Shown here: positions 1 to 11,745 of the stretch, one piece after another
Layout of the letters: each line of letters starts with the position of its first letter
Numbering within the stretch: position 1 is the stretch's first letter
NCBI RefSeq assembly: GCF_002307495.1
Contig: NZ_NTMR01000020.1
Span: 62,001-126,000, forward strand
DNA: 64,000 nucleotides
Direction: 5' to 3'
From: Pseudomonas abyssi
GTDB lineage: Bacteria; Pseudomonadota; Gammaproteobacteria; Pseudomonadales; Pseudomonadaceae
Notes under the pieces: model-generated
What the model was told of the DNA's origin: nothing
The model's input: the letters and a program-made list of their open reading frames with translations, nothing else
Databases searched by the model: none
Program-made: the position numbers and the translations under genes

Positions 1-947
1 CCCATATCGACTGGGACTCCCTGGGGGACGATGAAAAAGCCTACCGCAGTCGCCAGATGGCCGTCTTTGCCGGCATGGCCGAGGCGATGGATCAGAGTAT
101 CGGCAAGGTCATCCGCTACCTCAAAGACAGCGGGCAGTATGACAACACGCTGATTCTGTTCATGAGTGACAATGGCGGTGAATCAACCGTGCTTCGCGAG
201 GTCGCGCCGCTGTTCTATCGCCTGCGCTACAACACTGACTACGACGCCCTGGGCGCCCCCGGCAGCTACAGCGAATACGGTCCGGGCTGGGCCTATGCCT
301 CCAACACGCCGTTCTATTCGTTCAAGGGCTCGCCGTTCAGCGGTGGCATGCGCGTACCGCTGATTATCAGCCAGCCTGGCCGTATCGCGGCCGGCACGCG
401 AACCCACAGCTTTGGCTACGTCACCGATATCACGCCAACCCTGCTGGACATCGCCGGCGTAGCGCAGCCCGATGGTGAGTATCGCGGCCAGCCGGTGCAC
501 GCGATCATGGGCACCAGCATGCGTGCGCTGCTCGAGGGGCGTGCAGAGCGAGTACACGCCCCCGAGCACCCCACGGTGTACGAACTGGCCGGCGGCATTG
601 CCGTGTGGCTGGGCGACTACAAGCTGGTGACCTCCAAAACCAACTCGATTCCGGCCCGAGACGGTCCGCAGCTGTTCAATGTGACCGAAGACCCGCTGGA
701 GCGGCATAACCTAGCGGAGCAACATCCCGAGAAAGTCGAGCAGATGATGCAGATCTACCGCGACTACGTGGTGCGCAATCAGGTCATCGAAGTGCCCGCC
801 GATTACCGGGCATGGGAGCAGGTGAAGAAAAACGGCCGTGAGCAGTTCATCGCCAATCATCGCCTGAGTCTGCTGCTGTTCGGTCTGGCCGTGATTGCCT
901 TGGTGGTGCTAGGTGGCTGGTTGCTGGTGCGTCGCCAACGCCGCTGA
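1..947 (+). CDS. Sulfatase (arylsulfatase type), 3' part, with C-terminal membrane anchor
   Basis: The reading frame is open from the left edge (first full codon at position 3), so the start and the active-site formylglycine motif lie outside the window. What remains is the C-terminal half of an alkaline-phosphatase-fold sulfatase. A SDNGG metal/active-site segment, a KGSPFSGGMRVP segment that matches the family's usual K..x-GGxRVP stretch, and a TDITPTLLDIAG stretch are visible. The last 25 residues form a hydrophobic helix followed by RRQRR, which predicts a single C-terminal transmembrane anchor with the catalytic domain periplasmic. This tail is not typical of soluble arylsulfatases. The natural substrate cannot be told from this part. 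Family call is secure. Confidence 0.85.
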   Translation, partial: HIDWDSLGDDEKAYRSRQMAVFAGMAEAMDQSIGKVIRYLKDSGQYDNTLILFMSDNGGESTVLREVAPLFYRLRYNTDYDALGAPGSYSEYGPGWAYASNTPFYSFKGSPFSGGMRVPLIISQPGRIAAGTRTHSFGYVTDITPTLLDIAGVAQPDGEYRGQPVHAIMGTSMRALLEGRAERVHAPEHPTVYELAGGIAVWLGDYKLVTSKTNSIPARDGPQLFNVTEDPLERHNLAEQHPEKVEQMMQIYRDYVVRNQVIEVPADYRAWEQVKKNGREQFIANHRLSLLLFGLAVIALVVLGGWLLVRRQRR

Positions 948-1108
948 CCGGCGTCGATAAGCTGACGCAATGATCGAGAATTTGCCTGCTGATTCGATCT
1001 GGCTCCACGCACGGCAGGCGGACTAGGCTTGTGCCATGCGCCACCTCCAATGCACTGGGGGTGGTTATCCGCGGGTCACCGGCCCGCCCATTGCCGGGGG
1101 AAAACCCA

Positions 1109-1795
1109 GTGAGTCTGGCCAAAGCCTATTTCGATGTTGGATTGTTTACCAATCAGTATGAGGCGCAACAGCGTTTTTGGTCCGAGCAGGTTGGCCTGCC
1201 GTTCGACCATACGCTCAAGCTGGGTGGTGGCGTGCGCCAGCATCGTTACCAAGCCGGCGAAGCCGTGCTGAAATTGAACGATGCCCGCGATCCCTTGCCG
1301 GCGGCAGAGCGCCAGCCGATTGCCGCTTTGCTGGTGGCGCTCGCCGGCCTCGACACGCCCCAACAGCTGCAAGACCCGGATGGCAACATGATTACCCTGC
1401 TGCCGATCGGCCATCAGGGGATTCACGGCCTGGCCGTTCGTCTGCAGGTTCGCGATGTCGCCAGAAGCAGCCGCTTCTATCAGCAGGTCCTTGCCTGTGT
1501 CGAGGTGTCAGCCGGTGTGCTGCGCTGTGGGGAGGCGCTGATACTGCTTGAACAGGCAGGCGCGAACAGCGCCCCTGATGCGACGGCGCTGGCGGCCAAG
1601 GGGCTGCGTTATTTGACGCTGCAGGTGTTTGATTGTGACGCTGCCTATGCCAGCGCTCTGGCCGTTGGCGCCGACGGCGCAAAGGCGCCGGTAACCATGG
1701 GCAGTACCGCGCGTATCGCCTTTATCCGCGACCCGGACGGGATCTGGATCGAGCTGTCAGAGCGCGCCTCGGTAACAGGCAAGGCGATCGGTTAG
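1109..1795 (+). CDS. Two-domain VOC (glyoxalase/bleomycin-resistance fold) protein
   Basis: The 228-residue protein has two VOC-like halves. Each ends in the family's DPDGxxI/L signature: DPDGNMITLLP near residue 90 and DPDGIWIELSE near the C-terminus. The fold is used by glyoxalases, extradiol dioxygenases and resistance proteins. The substrate is unknown here. I chose the GTG start at 1109 because GGGGG lies about 9 bases upstream and the protein then begins SLAKAYFDVGLFTN, the normal first strand of this fold. A longer frame from 1031 would add a low-complexity leader. The gene stands alone between the sulfatase and a convergent thioesterase, from which it overlaps by 4 bases. Function beyond fold is not assigned. 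Confidence 0.75.
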   Translation: MSLAKAYFDVGLFTNQYEAQQRFWSEQVGLPFDHTLKLGGGVRQHRYQAGEAVLKLNDARDPLPAAERQPIAALLVALAGLDTPQQLQDPDGNMITLLPIGHQGIHGLAVRLQVRDVARSSRFYQQVLACVEVSAGVLRCGEALILLEQAGANSAPDATALAAKGLRYLTLQVFDCDAAYASALAVGADGAKAPVTMGSTARIAFIRDPDGIWIELSERASVTGKAIG

Positions 1796-2292
1796 CCGCA
1801 CAGGTAGGTGCCCGTGCCGACCGCGATCAGGTTGCCGTCGTCGGCGTGCAGCTCGGAGCGCACCACCCCGACCTTGTTGCCGGAGCGCAGAGGCACAGAG
1901 GTGCAGACAAACTGTTCCCCTCGGCCTGGCCGCAGGTAGTCGACACGCAGATCGATGGTGCCCAGCTTGGACAAGCGCGTCATACGCTCTTGCAGACTGA
2001 GGTGGGCATGCTTCTCGAACGCGCCAATCAGGGCCATCGCGCCACCGCATACATCGATCAGCGAGGAGATGGCGCCGCCGTGCAGAATGCCCTGGGTGTA
2101 GTTGCCGATCAGGTCGGGGCGCATGCGGATGCTCATTACCACGCAGTCGGGGCGAATCTCGTCAATCTCGATGCCCAGCAACTGGTTGTAGGGAATACGG
2201 TTGAAGAACCCGTGAACTGTCTTGACCAGGTCGTCGGGCAGCAGTTCTGGCGCGTCGTCGGGCGTGGGTGGGGTGAGGGGCGATGTGGTCAT
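1792..2292 (-). CDS. Hotdog-fold acyl-CoA thioesterase (PaaI/YigI-like)
   Basis: The 166-residue protein shows the hotdog thioesterase core: a NYTQGILHGGAISSLID segment with the helix-start HGG motif, then DLRVDYLRPG, the usual strand carrying substrate contacts. Proteins of this group hydrolyse medium- or long-chain acyl-CoA thioesters in the cytoplasm; E. coli YigI is the closest relative I recognise by pattern. The ATG at 2292 was chosen because AGGAG lies directly upstream at the right spacing; a longer frame to 2373 lacks such a site. It is convergent with the VOC gene and lies upstream of, and co-directional with, nothing obvious: cysG follows at its 5' side on the same strand. The physiological substrate is unknown. 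Confidence 0.8.
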   Translation of the reverse strand: MTTSPLTPPTPDDAPELLPDDLVKTVHGFFNRIPYNQLLGIEIDEIRPDCVVMSIRMRPDLIGNYTQGILHGGAISSLIDVCGGAMALIGAFEKHAHLSLQERMTRLSKLGTIDLRVDYLRPGRGEQFVCTSVPLRSGNKVGVVRSELHADDGNLIAVGTGTYLCG

Positions 2293-2381
2293 GGGTAACT
2301 CCTGAAACAATGGGTTACACCCTGCCCTATTCGCCCGCTGCGCACCAGCGCCGGACGGCACTGCGTCCAGCATTTGGCAGT

Positions 2382-3803
2382 TTAGCCCTGCTCCGTTGCC
2401 AGCACACCCTTGGCGCCGGCCTGGGCTTCAAACCACTTGAGCTTGTCGTGCAGCTGGACCACCTCGCCGACAATCAGCAGCGTTGGCGGCTTGATGGTTT
2501 CTTCGGCCACGCGCTCGGCCATGTCGGCCAAGGTGCCGATCAGTACCTTCTGATTCTGGGTGGTGCCCTGCTGTACCAGTGCAATCGGTGTCTGCGCGTC
2601 GCGCCCATGAGCAATCAGCTGGCTGCAGATGTCAGGCAAGCCGACCAGCCCCATGTAGAACACCAGTGTCTGCCCCGGCGCCACCAGATCACGCCACGGC
2701 AGATTGGTACTGCCGTCTTTCAGGTGCCCGGTAACAAAGCGGACGGATTGCGCGTAGTCACGGTGCGTCAGAGGGATACCCGCATAGGCGGAGCAACCGT
2801 TGGCAGCGGTAATGCCGGGCACGACCTGAAACGGCACACCGTGGGTGGCCAGCTCTTCGATTTCTTCGCCACCCCGGCCGAAGATGAAGGGGTCACCGCC
2901 CTTGAGCCTGAGCACACGCTTGCCCTGTTGTGCCAGACGCACCAGCAGCTGGTTGATCTCCTCTTGCGGGACGGCGTGATCGCTGCGCGCCTTGCCGACG
3001 TAGATGCGGTCAGCGTCACGGCGGCACAGGTCGATGATCGCCGGCGCGACCAGCCGGTCATGCAGCACCACATCGGCCTGCTGCATCAGCCGCAGGGCAC
3101 GGAACGTCAGCAGATCCGGGTCACCGGGACCAGCGCCGACCAGGTAGACCTCGCCTCGATACACCTGATCGCGCTGACCGTTGAGCTCGGCCTCCAGCAT
3201 GACAGCTGCGTCAGCGTCGCGGCCGGCGAAGACACGCTCGGCCACCTCACCCTGGAAGATGTTCTCCCAGAAAGCGCGGCGCTGGTTGATGGTCGGAAAG
3301 GCTTCCTTCACCTGCTGGCGGAAGCGCTTGGCCAACTGGGCCAGCCGGCCATAGGCGGCAGGAAACAACGTTTCGATACGTGCCCGGGTCAAACGTGCCA
3401 GCACCGGTGCATGGCTGCCGCTGGACACAGCGATCAACAGCGGCGAGCGATCAACAATGGCAGGAAAGATCACCGTACACAGGTGTGGCGCGTCTACCGC
3501 GTTGACCGGTATGCGCAGTGCCTGGGCGTCGGCTGAGACTCGAGCGTTAAGCGGCTCGTCATCGGTCGCGGCGATGACGAGCACGGCGTCATTCAGGTCT
3601 GCCGGCTGGTAGCCACCCTCTCGGATGCCGCCACCGGTGTCGGCAACCAGCTCGCGCAGTGCTGGCTCGATCTGTGGCGCGACCACGTACAGGCAAGCAC
3701 TTGCCTCGCTCAACAGGCGCGCCTTGCGCAGGGCGATCTCGCCACCGCCGACAACCAGCACGCGACGGCCGGCAAGATTGTGAAACAGTGGCAGAAATTC
3801 CAT
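2382..3803 (-). CDS. cysG: Siroheme synthase (uroporphyrinogen-III methyltransferase / precorrin-2 dehydrogenase / ferrochelatase)
   Basis: This 473-residue multifunctional enzyme makes siroheme, the cofactor of sulfite and nitrite reductases, from uroporphyrinogen III. The N-terminal NAD-binding module is marked by [14 protein letters not shown] at residues 14-27. The C-terminal SAM-dependent methyltransferase half begins with [13 protein letters not shown], followed by [12 protein letters not shown] and [16 protein letters not shown]. Length and order match full-length CysG. I start at ATG 3803 because relatives begin M(D/E)FLPLFHN; an in-frame ATG at 3830 would add nine residues. It lies downstream of serS with a perfect 10-bp hairpin in between, so expression may be partly separated from serS. 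The same serS-cysG adjacency is known in Pseudomonas. Confidence 0.97.
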   Translation of the reverse strand: MEFLPLFHNLAGRRVLVVGGGEIALRKARLLSEASACLYVVAPQIEPALRELVADTGGGIREGGYQPADLNDAVLVIAATDDEPLNARVSADAQALRIPVNAVDAPHLCTVIFPAIVDRSPLLIAVSSGSHAPVLARLTRARIETLFPAAYGRLAQLAKRFRQQVKEAFPTINQRRAFWENIFQGEVAERVFAGRDADAAVMLEAELNGQRDQVYRGEVYLVGAGPGDPDLLTFRALRLMQQADVVLHDRLVAPAIIDLCRRDADRIYVGKARSDHAVPQEEINQLLVRLAQQGKRVLRLKGGDPFIFGRGGEEIEELATHGVPFQVVPGITAANGCSAYAGIPLTHRDYAQSVRFVTGHLKDGSTNLPWRDLVAPGQTLVFYMGLVGLPDICSQLIAHGRDAQTPIALVQQGTTQNQKVLIGTLADMAERVAEETIKPPTLLIVGEVVQLHDKLKWFEAQAGAKGVLATEQG

Positions 3804-3838
3804 ACGGGGCTTTCTCGTCTGCAAGGTCATGACAGCAA

Positions 3839-3861
3839 AGCGGGAGCCATCGGCTCCCGCT
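3839..3861 (-). terminator. Hairpin between serS and cysG, candidate terminator or attenuator
   Basis: A perfect 10-bp stem, AGCGGGAGCC / GGCTCCCGCT, with a 3-base loop lies 22 bases after the serS stop on the minus strand. It is followed there by TTTGCTGT, a short and imperfect U tract. It ends before the first possible cysG start, so it could terminate serS transcription or reduce read-through into cysG. Confidence 0.55.
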
Positions 3862-3883
3862 CTGGAGGAAAGGTCAACTCAGC

Positions 3884-5173
<1,290 letters not shown>

Positions 5174-5206
5174 TCATCATCTTTTGCAGTTTCAGGTGAC
5201 GGCTGG

Positions 5207-5578
5207 TCAGCGCGTCAGTGACAGGCCAGCCCAGGTGGCGAGTAGTCCAATGCAGACACTGAGCAGCACATAGCCCAGTGCCAGCAGGCCTTCGCCATTC
5301 TCCAGCAGCCGCAGCGTGTCCAGAGAAAAGGTCGAAAAGGTGGTAAAAGCGCCCAGCAAGCCGGTGACCAGCAGCTGCCGCAGCACCGGCGAGAGCTCCG
5401 GGCGCTCCAGCCAAAGGCCGTATAGTACACCGATCAGCAGGCATCCGAGCAGATTCACCAGCAAGGTTGGCAACGGAAACAGCTTGGGCCAATGCGCCAT
5501 GGACCACTGCGCTACGCCGAAGCGCGCCAGAGCCCCCACGGCGCCGCCCAGCATGACCGCCAGACAGAGCTTAATCAT
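5207..5578 (-). CDS. crcB: Fluoride ion exporter CrcB
   Basis: The 123-residue protein is a four-helix inner-membrane fluoride channel that works as a dual-topology dimer. Family signatures are present: [10 protein letters not shown] near the N-terminus, [13 protein letters not shown] in the second helix and [14 protein letters not shown] in the third, which includes the Phe/Thr residues that line the pore. I start at ATG 5578, where the sequence begins [16 protein letters not shown]; this start overlaps the last 8 bases of rarA, suggesting translational coupling. No fluoride riboswitch can be expected directly upstream because that space is rarA coding sequence. The position between rarA and serS is conserved in related genomes. 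Confidence 0.95.
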   Translation of the reverse strand: MIKLCLAVMLGGAVGALARFGVAQWSMAHWPKLFPLPTLLVNLLGCLLIGVLYGLWLERPELSPVLRQLLVTGLLGAFTTFSTFSLDTLRLLENGEGLLALGYVLLSVCIGLLATWAGLSLTR

Positions 5579-6911
5579 CCGACCTCCGTTGTCTGCTGCT
5601 GGTCGCATCCAGGCTGCGCAGGTGTTGAAGTTTCTGCGCGATTTTTAGTTCCAGGCCACGCGGCACCGGCTGGTAGTACTGGCGCGGTTCCAGGTCTTCG
5701 GGGAAGTAGTCTTCGCCGGCCGCATAGGCCTCCGGCTCGTCGTGCGCGTAGCGATAACCGTCGCTGTAGCCCAGTTCTTTCATTAGCTTGGTCGGCGCGT
5801 TGCGCAGGTGCAGCGGCACCTCCAGCGAGCCCTGCCCGGCCACATCGCGCATGGCGGTATTGAAGGCGTTGTAGACCGCGTTGCTTTTGGGCGCGCAAGC
5901 CAGATAGGTGATGGCCTGGGCCACAGCCAGTTCGCCTTCCGGGCTGCCCAGACGCTCCTGCACGTCCCAGGCGTTAAGACAGAGCGTCAGCGCTCTGGGG
6001 TCGGCGTTGCCGATGTCTTCGCTGGCCATGCGCACCACCCGGCGCGCGATGTACAGCGGATCACAGCCGCCATCGAGCATGCGTGCGAACCAATAGAGAG
6101 CGGCGTCCGGGTTGGAGCCGCGCACGGATTTATGCAGTGCTGAGATTTGATCGTAAAAGGCTTCACCGCCCTTGTCGAAGCGGCGGCGGTTGTCACTGAG
6201 CAGTTCACCGAGCAACTCGACCTCGATGACCCCGCCCTGCTCCACCAGATCGGCGGCAATCTCCAGCAGATTGAGCAGGCGACGTGCGTCGCCGTCGCTA
6301 GCATCTAGCAGCAGTTGCCGTGCCTGCGGGCTGAGCTGCAGCTGGAGCGCACCGAGACCGCGCTCCGTGTCCTCCAGGGCGCGGTCCAGCAGGCCGCTCA
6401 AGGCCTCCTCGTCCAACCCCTTGAGGACGTAGACACGGGCTCGGGAGAGCAAGGCGTTGTTCAGCTCGAACGACGGGTTTTCAGTGGTGGCGCCGATAAA
6501 CAGCAAGGTACCGTCTTCGACGTAGGGCAGGAACGCATCCTGCTGCGCTTTGTTGAAGCGATGTACCTCGTCAACAAACAGGATGGTGCGGCGCCCGTTG
6601 GCGGCGTAGTTCTGCCGAGCGATATCCACCGCCTGGCGAATATCCTTCACGCCGGCCAGCACCGCCGAGAGGGTTTCAAAGTGGGCGTCGGTGACTGTCG
6701 CGATCAAGCGCGCAAGGGTGGTCTTGCCGACACCGGGCGGCCCCCAGAAGATCATGGAGTGCAGTGCGCCCTGCTCCAGCGCGGTGCGCAGCGGCCGACC
6801 GGCAGCCAGCAGGTGCGCCTGGCCGGCGTATTCATCAAGGTTGCGCGGACGCATGCGCGCGGCCAGCGGCTCGCGCGGTGCGGGCGCAGCGAACAGGCCG
6901 CCGTTATTCAC
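5571..6911 (-). CDS. rarA: Replication-associated recombination AAA+ ATPase RarA (MgsA)
   Basis: The 446-residue AAA+ protein resembles clamp-loader and RuvB ATPases and acts at stalled replication forks. Walker A is GPPGVGKTT at about residues 57-65; Walker B reads [19 protein letters not shown] near 110-128; a sensor-1 segment [18 protein letters not shown] follows. The C-terminal tetramerisation domain contains the conserved [25 protein letters not shown] region. Length is as expected. The stop overlaps the crcB start by 8 bases, and its own start overlaps the lolA stop by 8 bases, so the three genes look translationally coupled. The lolA-rarA order is standard in Pseudomonas and enterics. 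Confidence 0.97.
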   Translation of the reverse strand: MNNGGLFAAPAPREPLAARMRPRNLDEYAGQAHLLAAGRPLRTALEQGALHSMIFWGPPGVGKTTLARLIATVTDAHFETLSAVLAGVKDIRQAVDIARQNYAANGRRTILFVDEVHRFNKAQQDAFLPYVEDGTLLFIGATTENPSFELNNALLSRARVYVLKGLDEEALSGLLDRALEDTERGLGALQLQLSPQARQLLLDASDGDARRLLNLLEIAADLVEQGGVIEVELLGELLSDNRRRFDKGGEAFYDQISALHKSVRGSNPDAALYWFARMLDGGCDPLYIARRVVRMASEDIGNADPRALTLCLNAWDVQERLGSPEGELAVAQAITYLACAPKSNAVYNAFNTAMRDVAGQGSLEVPLHLRNAPTKLMKELGYSDGYRYAHDEPEAYAAGEDYFPEDLEPRQYYQPVPRGLELKIAQKLQHLRSLDATSSRQRRSDD

Positions 6912-7542
6912 TGATCACATCGACCCCGTCCGGCACCTCAAACTGAAAGGCGTCGGCAGCGACTGGCTCATTCAGCACCACATTCTGGAACAGAATGTTG
7001 GTGCGCTGGCCAATCGGATCATTGAGCTGCATGTCGTTGATCAGCCCGTCGCGGAAGGAAAGGCGAAGCGTCTCGAACATGGTGTCGCTGGCCTTGGGGG
7101 TCAACACAAAGTCGTCGACGGTACCGCCCTGAGTCCAGCGGATGCTGAAGTTGTCGGTCAGGGTGCTGACGTCGCCAGACAGCAGCAGCGCGGGAGTGTG
7201 CGTCAGTCGCTGATCCAGGGCCTGAATGGTGACCTGCATCAGGTCCGGATCGTACAGCCAGACCTGCTCGCCATCGGAGATCAGCACCTGCTCCAACGGA
7301 GGATCGGTATGCCAACGAAACTTGCCCGGGCGCTGCAGGGTTACCTGGCCGCTGGTTTCCTGCAGGTTGGAGCCGTTGGAGCTGAGCGTCATTTGCGAAA
7401 AATTACCCGTCAGCGTGTTAGCCGCCGACAGCAGCTCGTTCAGGCGCTCGGCGGCCGCCGCTTCATCCTGAGCCATCGCCGGCGTTGTCAGCAGCGCCGC
7501 GCACAGCACAATCCAGCGCCAACCAGTGATGCGATTCAACAT
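6904..7542 (-). CDS. lolA: Outer-membrane lipoprotein carrier protein LolA
   Basis: LolA is the periplasmic chaperone that takes lipoproteins from LolCDE in the inner membrane to LolB in the outer membrane. The 212-residue product starts with a signal peptide (hydrophobic core [15 protein letters not shown], cleavage expected after AMA). The mature part shows the LolA pattern: NTLTGNFSQ, then [11 protein letters not shown] and [17 protein letters not shown] 7542 was preferred over an upstream frame because GGGGAG lies about 10 bases ahead and it puts the signal peptide at the N-terminus. It follows ftsK by 16 bases and overlaps the start of rarA by 8 bases. Confidence 0.95.
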   Translation of the reverse strand: MLNRITGWRWIVLCAALLTTPAMAQDEAAAAERLNELLSAANTLTGNFSQMTLSSNGSNLQETSGQVTLQRPGKFRWHTDPPLEQVLISDGEQVWLYDPDLMQVTIQALDQRLTHTPALLLSGDVSTLTDNFSIRWTQGGTVDDFVLTPKASDTMFETLRLSFRDGLINDMQLNDPIGQRTNILFQNVVLNEPVAADAFQFEVPDGVDVISE

Positions 7543-7558
7543 GGCAGGGTTACTCCCC

Positions 7559-9961
7559 TCAATCCCGGACCGGCGGCGGTGCAATCACCTCGCGCGAACC
7601 GTTGGTGTTCATTGCGGTAACTACACCGGCCATTTCCATCGCCTCAATCATTCGGGCGGCCCGGTTGTAGCCAATCTTGAGTTTGCGCTGCACCGCAGAA
7701 ATGGAGGCGCGGCGACTTTCGGTCACAAAACGCACGGCCTCGTCGTACAGCGCGTCTTCTTCGCTGTCGTCGCCACCACCACTACCGCCGTCAAAGCTGC
7801 TACCGCCCGCCGAGTCGTCAGCGCCATCCAGGATATCCTGAATGTAATCCGGCTCGCCGCGCTGTTTCCATTCGTCGACCAGGCGATGCACCTCATCGTC
7901 CGATACAAATGCACCGTGAACACGAACCGGCAAGCTGGTGCCCGGCGGCATATAAAGCATGTCGCCGTGGCCCAGCAGCTGCTCGGCGCCGCCCTGGTCC
8001 AGGATGGTGCGCGAGTCGATTTTGCTGGATACCTGGAAGGCCATACGGGTCGGAATGTTCGCCTTGATCAGACCGGTAATCACGTCGACCGAGGGGCGCT
8101 GAGTCGCCAGAATCAGATGGATGCCGGCGGCCCGCGCCTTCTGGGCGATACGCGCAATCAGTTCTTCGACCTTCTTGCCGACAATCATCATCATGTCGGC
8201 AAATTCGTCGATTACCACTACGATCACCGGCAGCGATTCGAGTTCCGGCGCCTCGTCTTCCATACTTTCGCGGCGGTACAGCGGATCGGTCAGTGGCGTG
8301 CCCGCCTTGGCCGCGTCTTTCACCTTGCGGTTGAAGCCCGCCAGGTTACGTACCCCCATGGCCGCCATCAGTTTGTAGCGACGCTCCATCTCGGCCACAC
8401 ACCAGCGCAGTGCGTTGGAGGCTTCCTTCATGTCGGTCACAACCGGCGCGAGCAGGTGCGGAATGCCCTCGTAGATCGACAACTCCAGCATTTTCGGGTC
8501 GACCATGATCAGACGGACCTCGGCAGGCGTCGCCTTGAACAGGATACTCAGCAGCATAGCGTTCACGCCGACCGACTTACCCGAGCCGGTGGTACCGGCC
8601 ACCAGCAAGTGGGGCATCTTGGCCAGATCAGCCATCACCGGGTGACCGCCGATGTCGTGACCGAGCGCCAGGGTGACGGGAGACTGGGCCTCATCGAATT
8701 CGCGTGTTTCCAATACCTCGGACAGGCGCACGATTTCGCGGTCCTCGTTGGGAATCTCGATACCCACCGTCGTCTTGCCCGGAATCACCTCAACCACACG
8801 CACGCTGATCACCGCCAGCGAACGCGCCAAGTCCTTGGCCAGGTTGGAAATTTTACTGACCTTGACGCCCGGCGCCGGTTGAATCTCGAAGCGGGTGATC
8901 ACCGGGCCTGGCTGTACCTTCTCAACCTCGGCTTCGACACCAAAGTCCTTGAGCTTGAGCTCAAGCAGGCGCGACATGCCCTCCAGTGACTCGGCAGAGA
9001 ACCCTTTGGTTTTCTTGCTCGGTGGATCCAGCAAGCCAATCGGCGGCAGGGAGCCCGGGTCACTGGTATTGCTGAACAACGTCGACTGTTTTTCCTTCTG
9101 GCTACGTACACTGGCCTCGGCCGGCTTGGTGTCCAGCGGCACAATTTCCGGTGGCGTGCGGGTTTCGCGCGCCGCGACATGACGAGCCAGGGCTTCCTGG
9201 CGCTGGGCTTTTGAGGCGTCGGCGCGGCGCTGCTCTTCAACGCTGAAGGCCGGCTCCTTGCGCGGGGCCGGAGCGCGGCTCTCGCGCTGTACTGGCGTAT
9301 CCATGCGGCCGTCGGCGCGGCGCGCGCGCCAGCTCTGCCAGGCGCGCTTGAGCAGATCCAGCAGATCCAGGGTCAACTTGCCGGTCAGGTCCATGACCTT
9401 GAGCCACGACAGGTTGGTGAACACGGTTAGACCGAATAGAAACAGGGTCAGATAAAACAGCGTACTGCCCTGCATGTTCAGCACAGGGTACGCCAAATCA
9501 CGCAGCAGCTCGCCCAGCACGCCGCCTGCGCCCGCCCCCTCCGGAAAATGAGCACCGGGCGTGCCATGCAGCGCGGCCAGCGCGGTGCCCGCCAGCAGGG
9601 TGAGCACAAAGCCAATCAGGCGCCAGGAGAACAGCCAGCCGTTCCAGATCATCGGCTGATGGCGCCGACGGAACATTTGATAGACCTTGACCGCAACGAT
9701 CAAGGGGAACAGAAAGGCCAGGTAGCCCAGCGTCAGCAGCAGCACGTCGGCGATCCAGGCGCCCATCCGGCCGCCGGCGTTTTGCACGTCGGCCACGCTG
9801 CCGCTGCGCGTCCAGCCCGGGTCGCTTGCATCAAAGGTGAACAGCGCCATACACAGGTACAGGCACAGGGCGATCATCGCCAACAAAGCACCCTCGCGCA
9901 GACGCAGCGCCAGCTGTTCACGCCAGACCAACGGGGTTTTCGGGGCTGCGGTATCCTTCAA
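7559..9961 (-). CDS. ftsK: DNA translocase FtsK
   Basis: FtsK is the septum-anchored hexameric motor that moves chromosome termini and activates XerCD at dif. The N-terminus has four hydrophobic helices (roughly residues 20-190), followed by a polar linker and the motor. Walker A GTTGSGKS lies near residue 455 and Walker B is [11 protein letters not shown]. The C-terminal gamma winged helix ([20 protein letters not shown] onward) reads the polar KOPS sites. I propose a TTG start at 9961: GGAAG lies about 9 bases upstream and the protein then begins (M)[15 protein letters not shown], the N-terminus typical of Pseudomonas FtsK. An ATG-type frame from 10066 would add 35 residues with several Cys and no known counterpart. 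Product is 800 residues, with a shorter linker than E. coli. Confidence 0.95.
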   Translation of the reverse strand: MKDTAAPKTPLVWREQLALRLREGALLAMIALCLYLCMALFTFDASDPGWTRSGSVADVQNAGGRMGAWIADVLLLTLGYLAFLFPLIVAVKVYQMFRRRHQPMIWNGWLFSWRLIGFVLTLLAGTALAALHGTPGAHFPEGAGAGGVLGELLRDLAYPVLNMQGSTLFYLTLFLFGLTVFTNLSWLKVMDLTGKLTLDLLDLLKRAWQSWRARRADGRMDTPVQRESRAPAPRKEPAFSVEEQRRADASKAQRQEALARHVAARETRTPPEIVPLDTKPAEASVRSQKEKQSTLFSNTSDPGSLPPIGLLDPPSKKTKGFSAESLEGMSRLLELKLKDFGVEAEVEKVQPGPVITRFEIQPAPGVKVSKISNLAKDLARSLAVISVRVVEVIPGKTTVGIEIPNEDREIVRLSEVLETREFDEAQSPVTLALGHDIGGHPVMADLAKMPHLLVAGTTGSGKSVGVNAMLLSILFKATPAEVRLIMVDPKMLELSIYEGIPHLLAPVVTDMKEASNALRWCVAEMERRYKLMAAMGVRNLAGFNRKVKDAAKAGTPLTDPLYRRESMEDEAPELESLPVIVVVIDEFADMMMIVGKKVEELIARIAQKARAAGIHLILATQRPSVDVITGLIKANIPTRMAFQVSSKIDSRTILDQGGAEQLLGHGDMLYMPPGTSLPVRVHGAFVSDDEVHRLVDEWKQRGEPDYIQDILDGADDSAGGSSFDGGSGGGDDSEEDALYDEAVRFVTESRRASISAVQRKLKIGYNRAARMIEAMEMAGVVTAMNTNGSREVIAPPPVRD

Positions 9962-10162
9962 AACAAAGCTTCCATCACAGGTGAGGCGGTCATTGTACGG
10001 CCTGAGTCGACCGTTTTCACAATCAGAGTGCACAATACAGCACAAGCAGACCGATGCTGACTGCAAATGTTCCCGGCTGATTCACCACTTTATTGATGGG
10101 TGACAATAACTTATAACCGGTATCTGACAAAACGTTTGAATTTTTTATGAGTACTCCTGCAC

Positions 10163-10858
10163 ATGCCTCAACTAACCTGGCTGACCGCTGACAGCGCCGA
10201 CTTTCCGCCGCCAGAACGTGCCATGGCTGAGCCGAACGGCTTGCTGGCGGCTGGCGGTGATCTGACGCCGCCTCGCCTGCTGCAAGCCTACCGCCAAGGT
10301 ATCTTTCCCTGGTTTGCTCCGGGCCAGCCGATCCTCTGGTGGTGCCCCGATCCACGCACCGTTGTGCGGCCGGCGGACCTGCATGTGTCACGCAGCATGC
10401 GCAAGGTGTTGCGCCAGGGACGGCTTCGCGTCGAGTATGATCGCGACTTTGCGGCGGTAATCAGCGCCTGCGCCGGCCCCCGTGCGGGCGCCGGTGGGAC
10501 CTGGATCACGCCCAAGATGCAGGCCGCCTACATCGAGCTGCATCGCCTTGGGCACGCCCACTCGGTGGAGGTCTATCAGGATGACAGTCTGGTAGGCGGC
10601 CTCTATGGCATTGCGCTGGGCCGAGTCTTCTTTGGCGAGTCCATGTTCAGCCGTGTAGACAATGCCTCCAAGCTGGCTTTCATTACCCTGATACGCCAGC
10701 TTGAGGAATGGGGCTTTGCGCTGATCGACTGCCAGATGCCTACCGACCACCTGTTCAGCCTGGGTGCCAGCAGCATGCCGCGCGCCGAGTTCTGCGCGGA
10801 ACTGGCTCGCCTCTGCCCGCCCAGCACCGCCTCAGCCTGGGGTGCGGCACGGGTGTAA
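10163..10858 (+). CDS. aat: Leucyl/phenylalanyl-tRNA--protein transferase
   Basis: Aat adds Leu or Phe from aminoacyl-tRNA to N-terminal Lys/Arg, creating an N-degron for ClpS/ClpAP. The 231-residue protein carries the family blocks [20 protein letters not shown] near the N-terminus, [16 protein letters not shown] and [19 protein letters not shown]. It heads a plus-strand trio aat-bpt-infA that is conserved in Pseudomonas and groups N-end-rule enzymes. Start at ATG 10163 gives the family N-terminus MPQLTWL; the upstream ribosome site is weak. The 201 bases separating it from ftsK hold no gene, whereas in P. aeruginosa a trxB copy sits there. Confidence 0.96.
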   Translation: MPQLTWLTADSADFPPPERAMAEPNGLLAAGGDLTPPRLLQAYRQGIFPWFAPGQPILWWCPDPRTVVRPADLHVSRSMRKVLRQGRLRVEYDRDFAAVISACAGPRAGAGGTWITPKMQAAYIELHRLGHAHSVEVYQDDSLVGGLYGIALGRVFFGESMFSRVDNASKLAFITLIRQLEEWGFALIDCQMPTDHLFSLGASSMPRAEFCAELARLCPPSTASAWGAARV

Positions 10859-10972
10859 CGCTCATGACGGCAGCGCCTTGCTGTGCGGCCGGGCGCCTGA
10901 TGGCTCGCAGCGACCGTGTGGATTTGATCAATGCTTCCTTTATAATCGAGGCATTGTTGACCGGGAGATGTC

Positions 10973-11680
10973 ATGACTGACCTGTCGCAGCTCAAGTTCT
11001 ACGCCACGCACCCTCACCCCTGCAGCTACCTGCCGGAAGAGCGCGCGACGACGCTGTTTCTTGATCCGCAGCAGCCGATTGATCTGGACACCTACAGCCA
11101 TCTGTCAGAGCTGGGTTTTCGCCGCAGCGGCGACCACCTTTATCGCCCCCACTGCAAGCAGTGCAGTGCCTGTATTCCGGCGCGCATCCCCGCTGCCGAC
11201 TTCACCCCCAGCAGTGGCCAGAAGCGCATCATCAAGCGTAATCGCGACCTGCAGGTCAGCGAGCTCAAGCCCGAAGCAACCGATGAGATTTACGCGCTTT
11301 ACGAGCGCTACATCAACGCACGCCACGCCGACGGCGACATGTTCCCGCCCAGTCGTGAGCAATTTCAGTCCTTCCTGGCCAAGGACTGGAGCTTTTGCCG
11401 GTTTTACGCCTTCCGCGAGCAGGGCGCGCTGGTTGCCATCGCCGTCACCGATCACATGCGTAACGGCCTGTCTGCGGTGTACACCTTTTTTGATCCGGAT
11501 CAGCCACGCCGCAGCCTGGGCCGTTACGCGATCCTCTGGCAGATCGAAGAAACCCATCGCCTGGGGCTGGAAGCCGTCTACCTCGGCTATTGGATCAAGA
11601 ACTGCCGCAAGATGAATTACAAGACCGAGTACCGGCCGCTGGAAATGCTGGTCAACCAGCGCTGGATTCGCATCAGCTAG
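10973..11680 (+). CDS. bpt: Aspartate/glutamate leucyltransferase (Bpt/Ate family)
   Basis: The 235-residue transferase attaches leucine to N-terminal Asp or Glu of proteins, feeding them into the Leu/N-degron pathway together with Aat. It shows the N-terminal family block [20 protein letters not shown], the Cys-containing [16 protein letters not shown] region, and a GNAT-like C-terminal half with [18 protein letters not shown] and YLGYWIKNC. Bacterial members in gamma-proteobacteria are Bpt type; the eukaryote-like arginyl specificity (Ate) is less likely. GGGAGATGTC immediately precedes the ATG. It lies 114 bases after aat, and a 7-bp hairpin (11680-11700) begins right at its stop codon, before infA. 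Confidence 0.94.
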   Translation: MTDLSQLKFYATHPHPCSYLPEERATTLFLDPQQPIDLDTYSHLSELGFRRSGDHLYRPHCKQCSACIPARIPAADFTPSSGQKRIIKRNRDLQVSELKPEATDEIYALYERYINARHADGDMFPPSREQFQSFLAKDWSFCRFYAFREQGALVAIAVTDHMRNGLSAVYTFFDPDQPRRSLGRYAILWQIEETHRLGLEAVYLGYWIKNCRKMNYKTEYRPLEMLVNQRWIRIS

Positions 11681-11700
11681 GCAGCCCCAGAGCGGCTGCC
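11680..11700. terminator. Hairpin at the end of bpt
   Basis: GGCAGCC pairs with GGCTGCC around a 7-base loop beginning at the last base of the bpt stop codon. No U tract follows, so this is a weak terminator or attenuator candidate before infA. Confidence 0.35.
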
Positions 11701-11745
11701 AGCGCGATGGGCTGCCGCCTCGCCACGAAAAAATCCCCTTCAAAC

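Noticed and set aside
2283-3536. Plus-strand open frame of 417 codons opposite cysG
   Set aside because: Shadow of cysG; no domain and no plausible start site.
5579-5608. Upstream extension of CrcB by 10 residues
   Set aside because: It lies within rarA's 3' end and the family N-terminus begins at the 5578 ATG.
7526-8989. Plus-strand open frame of 487 codons opposite ftsK
   Set aside because: It is a shadow of ftsK in high-GC sequence with His-rich nonsense composition.
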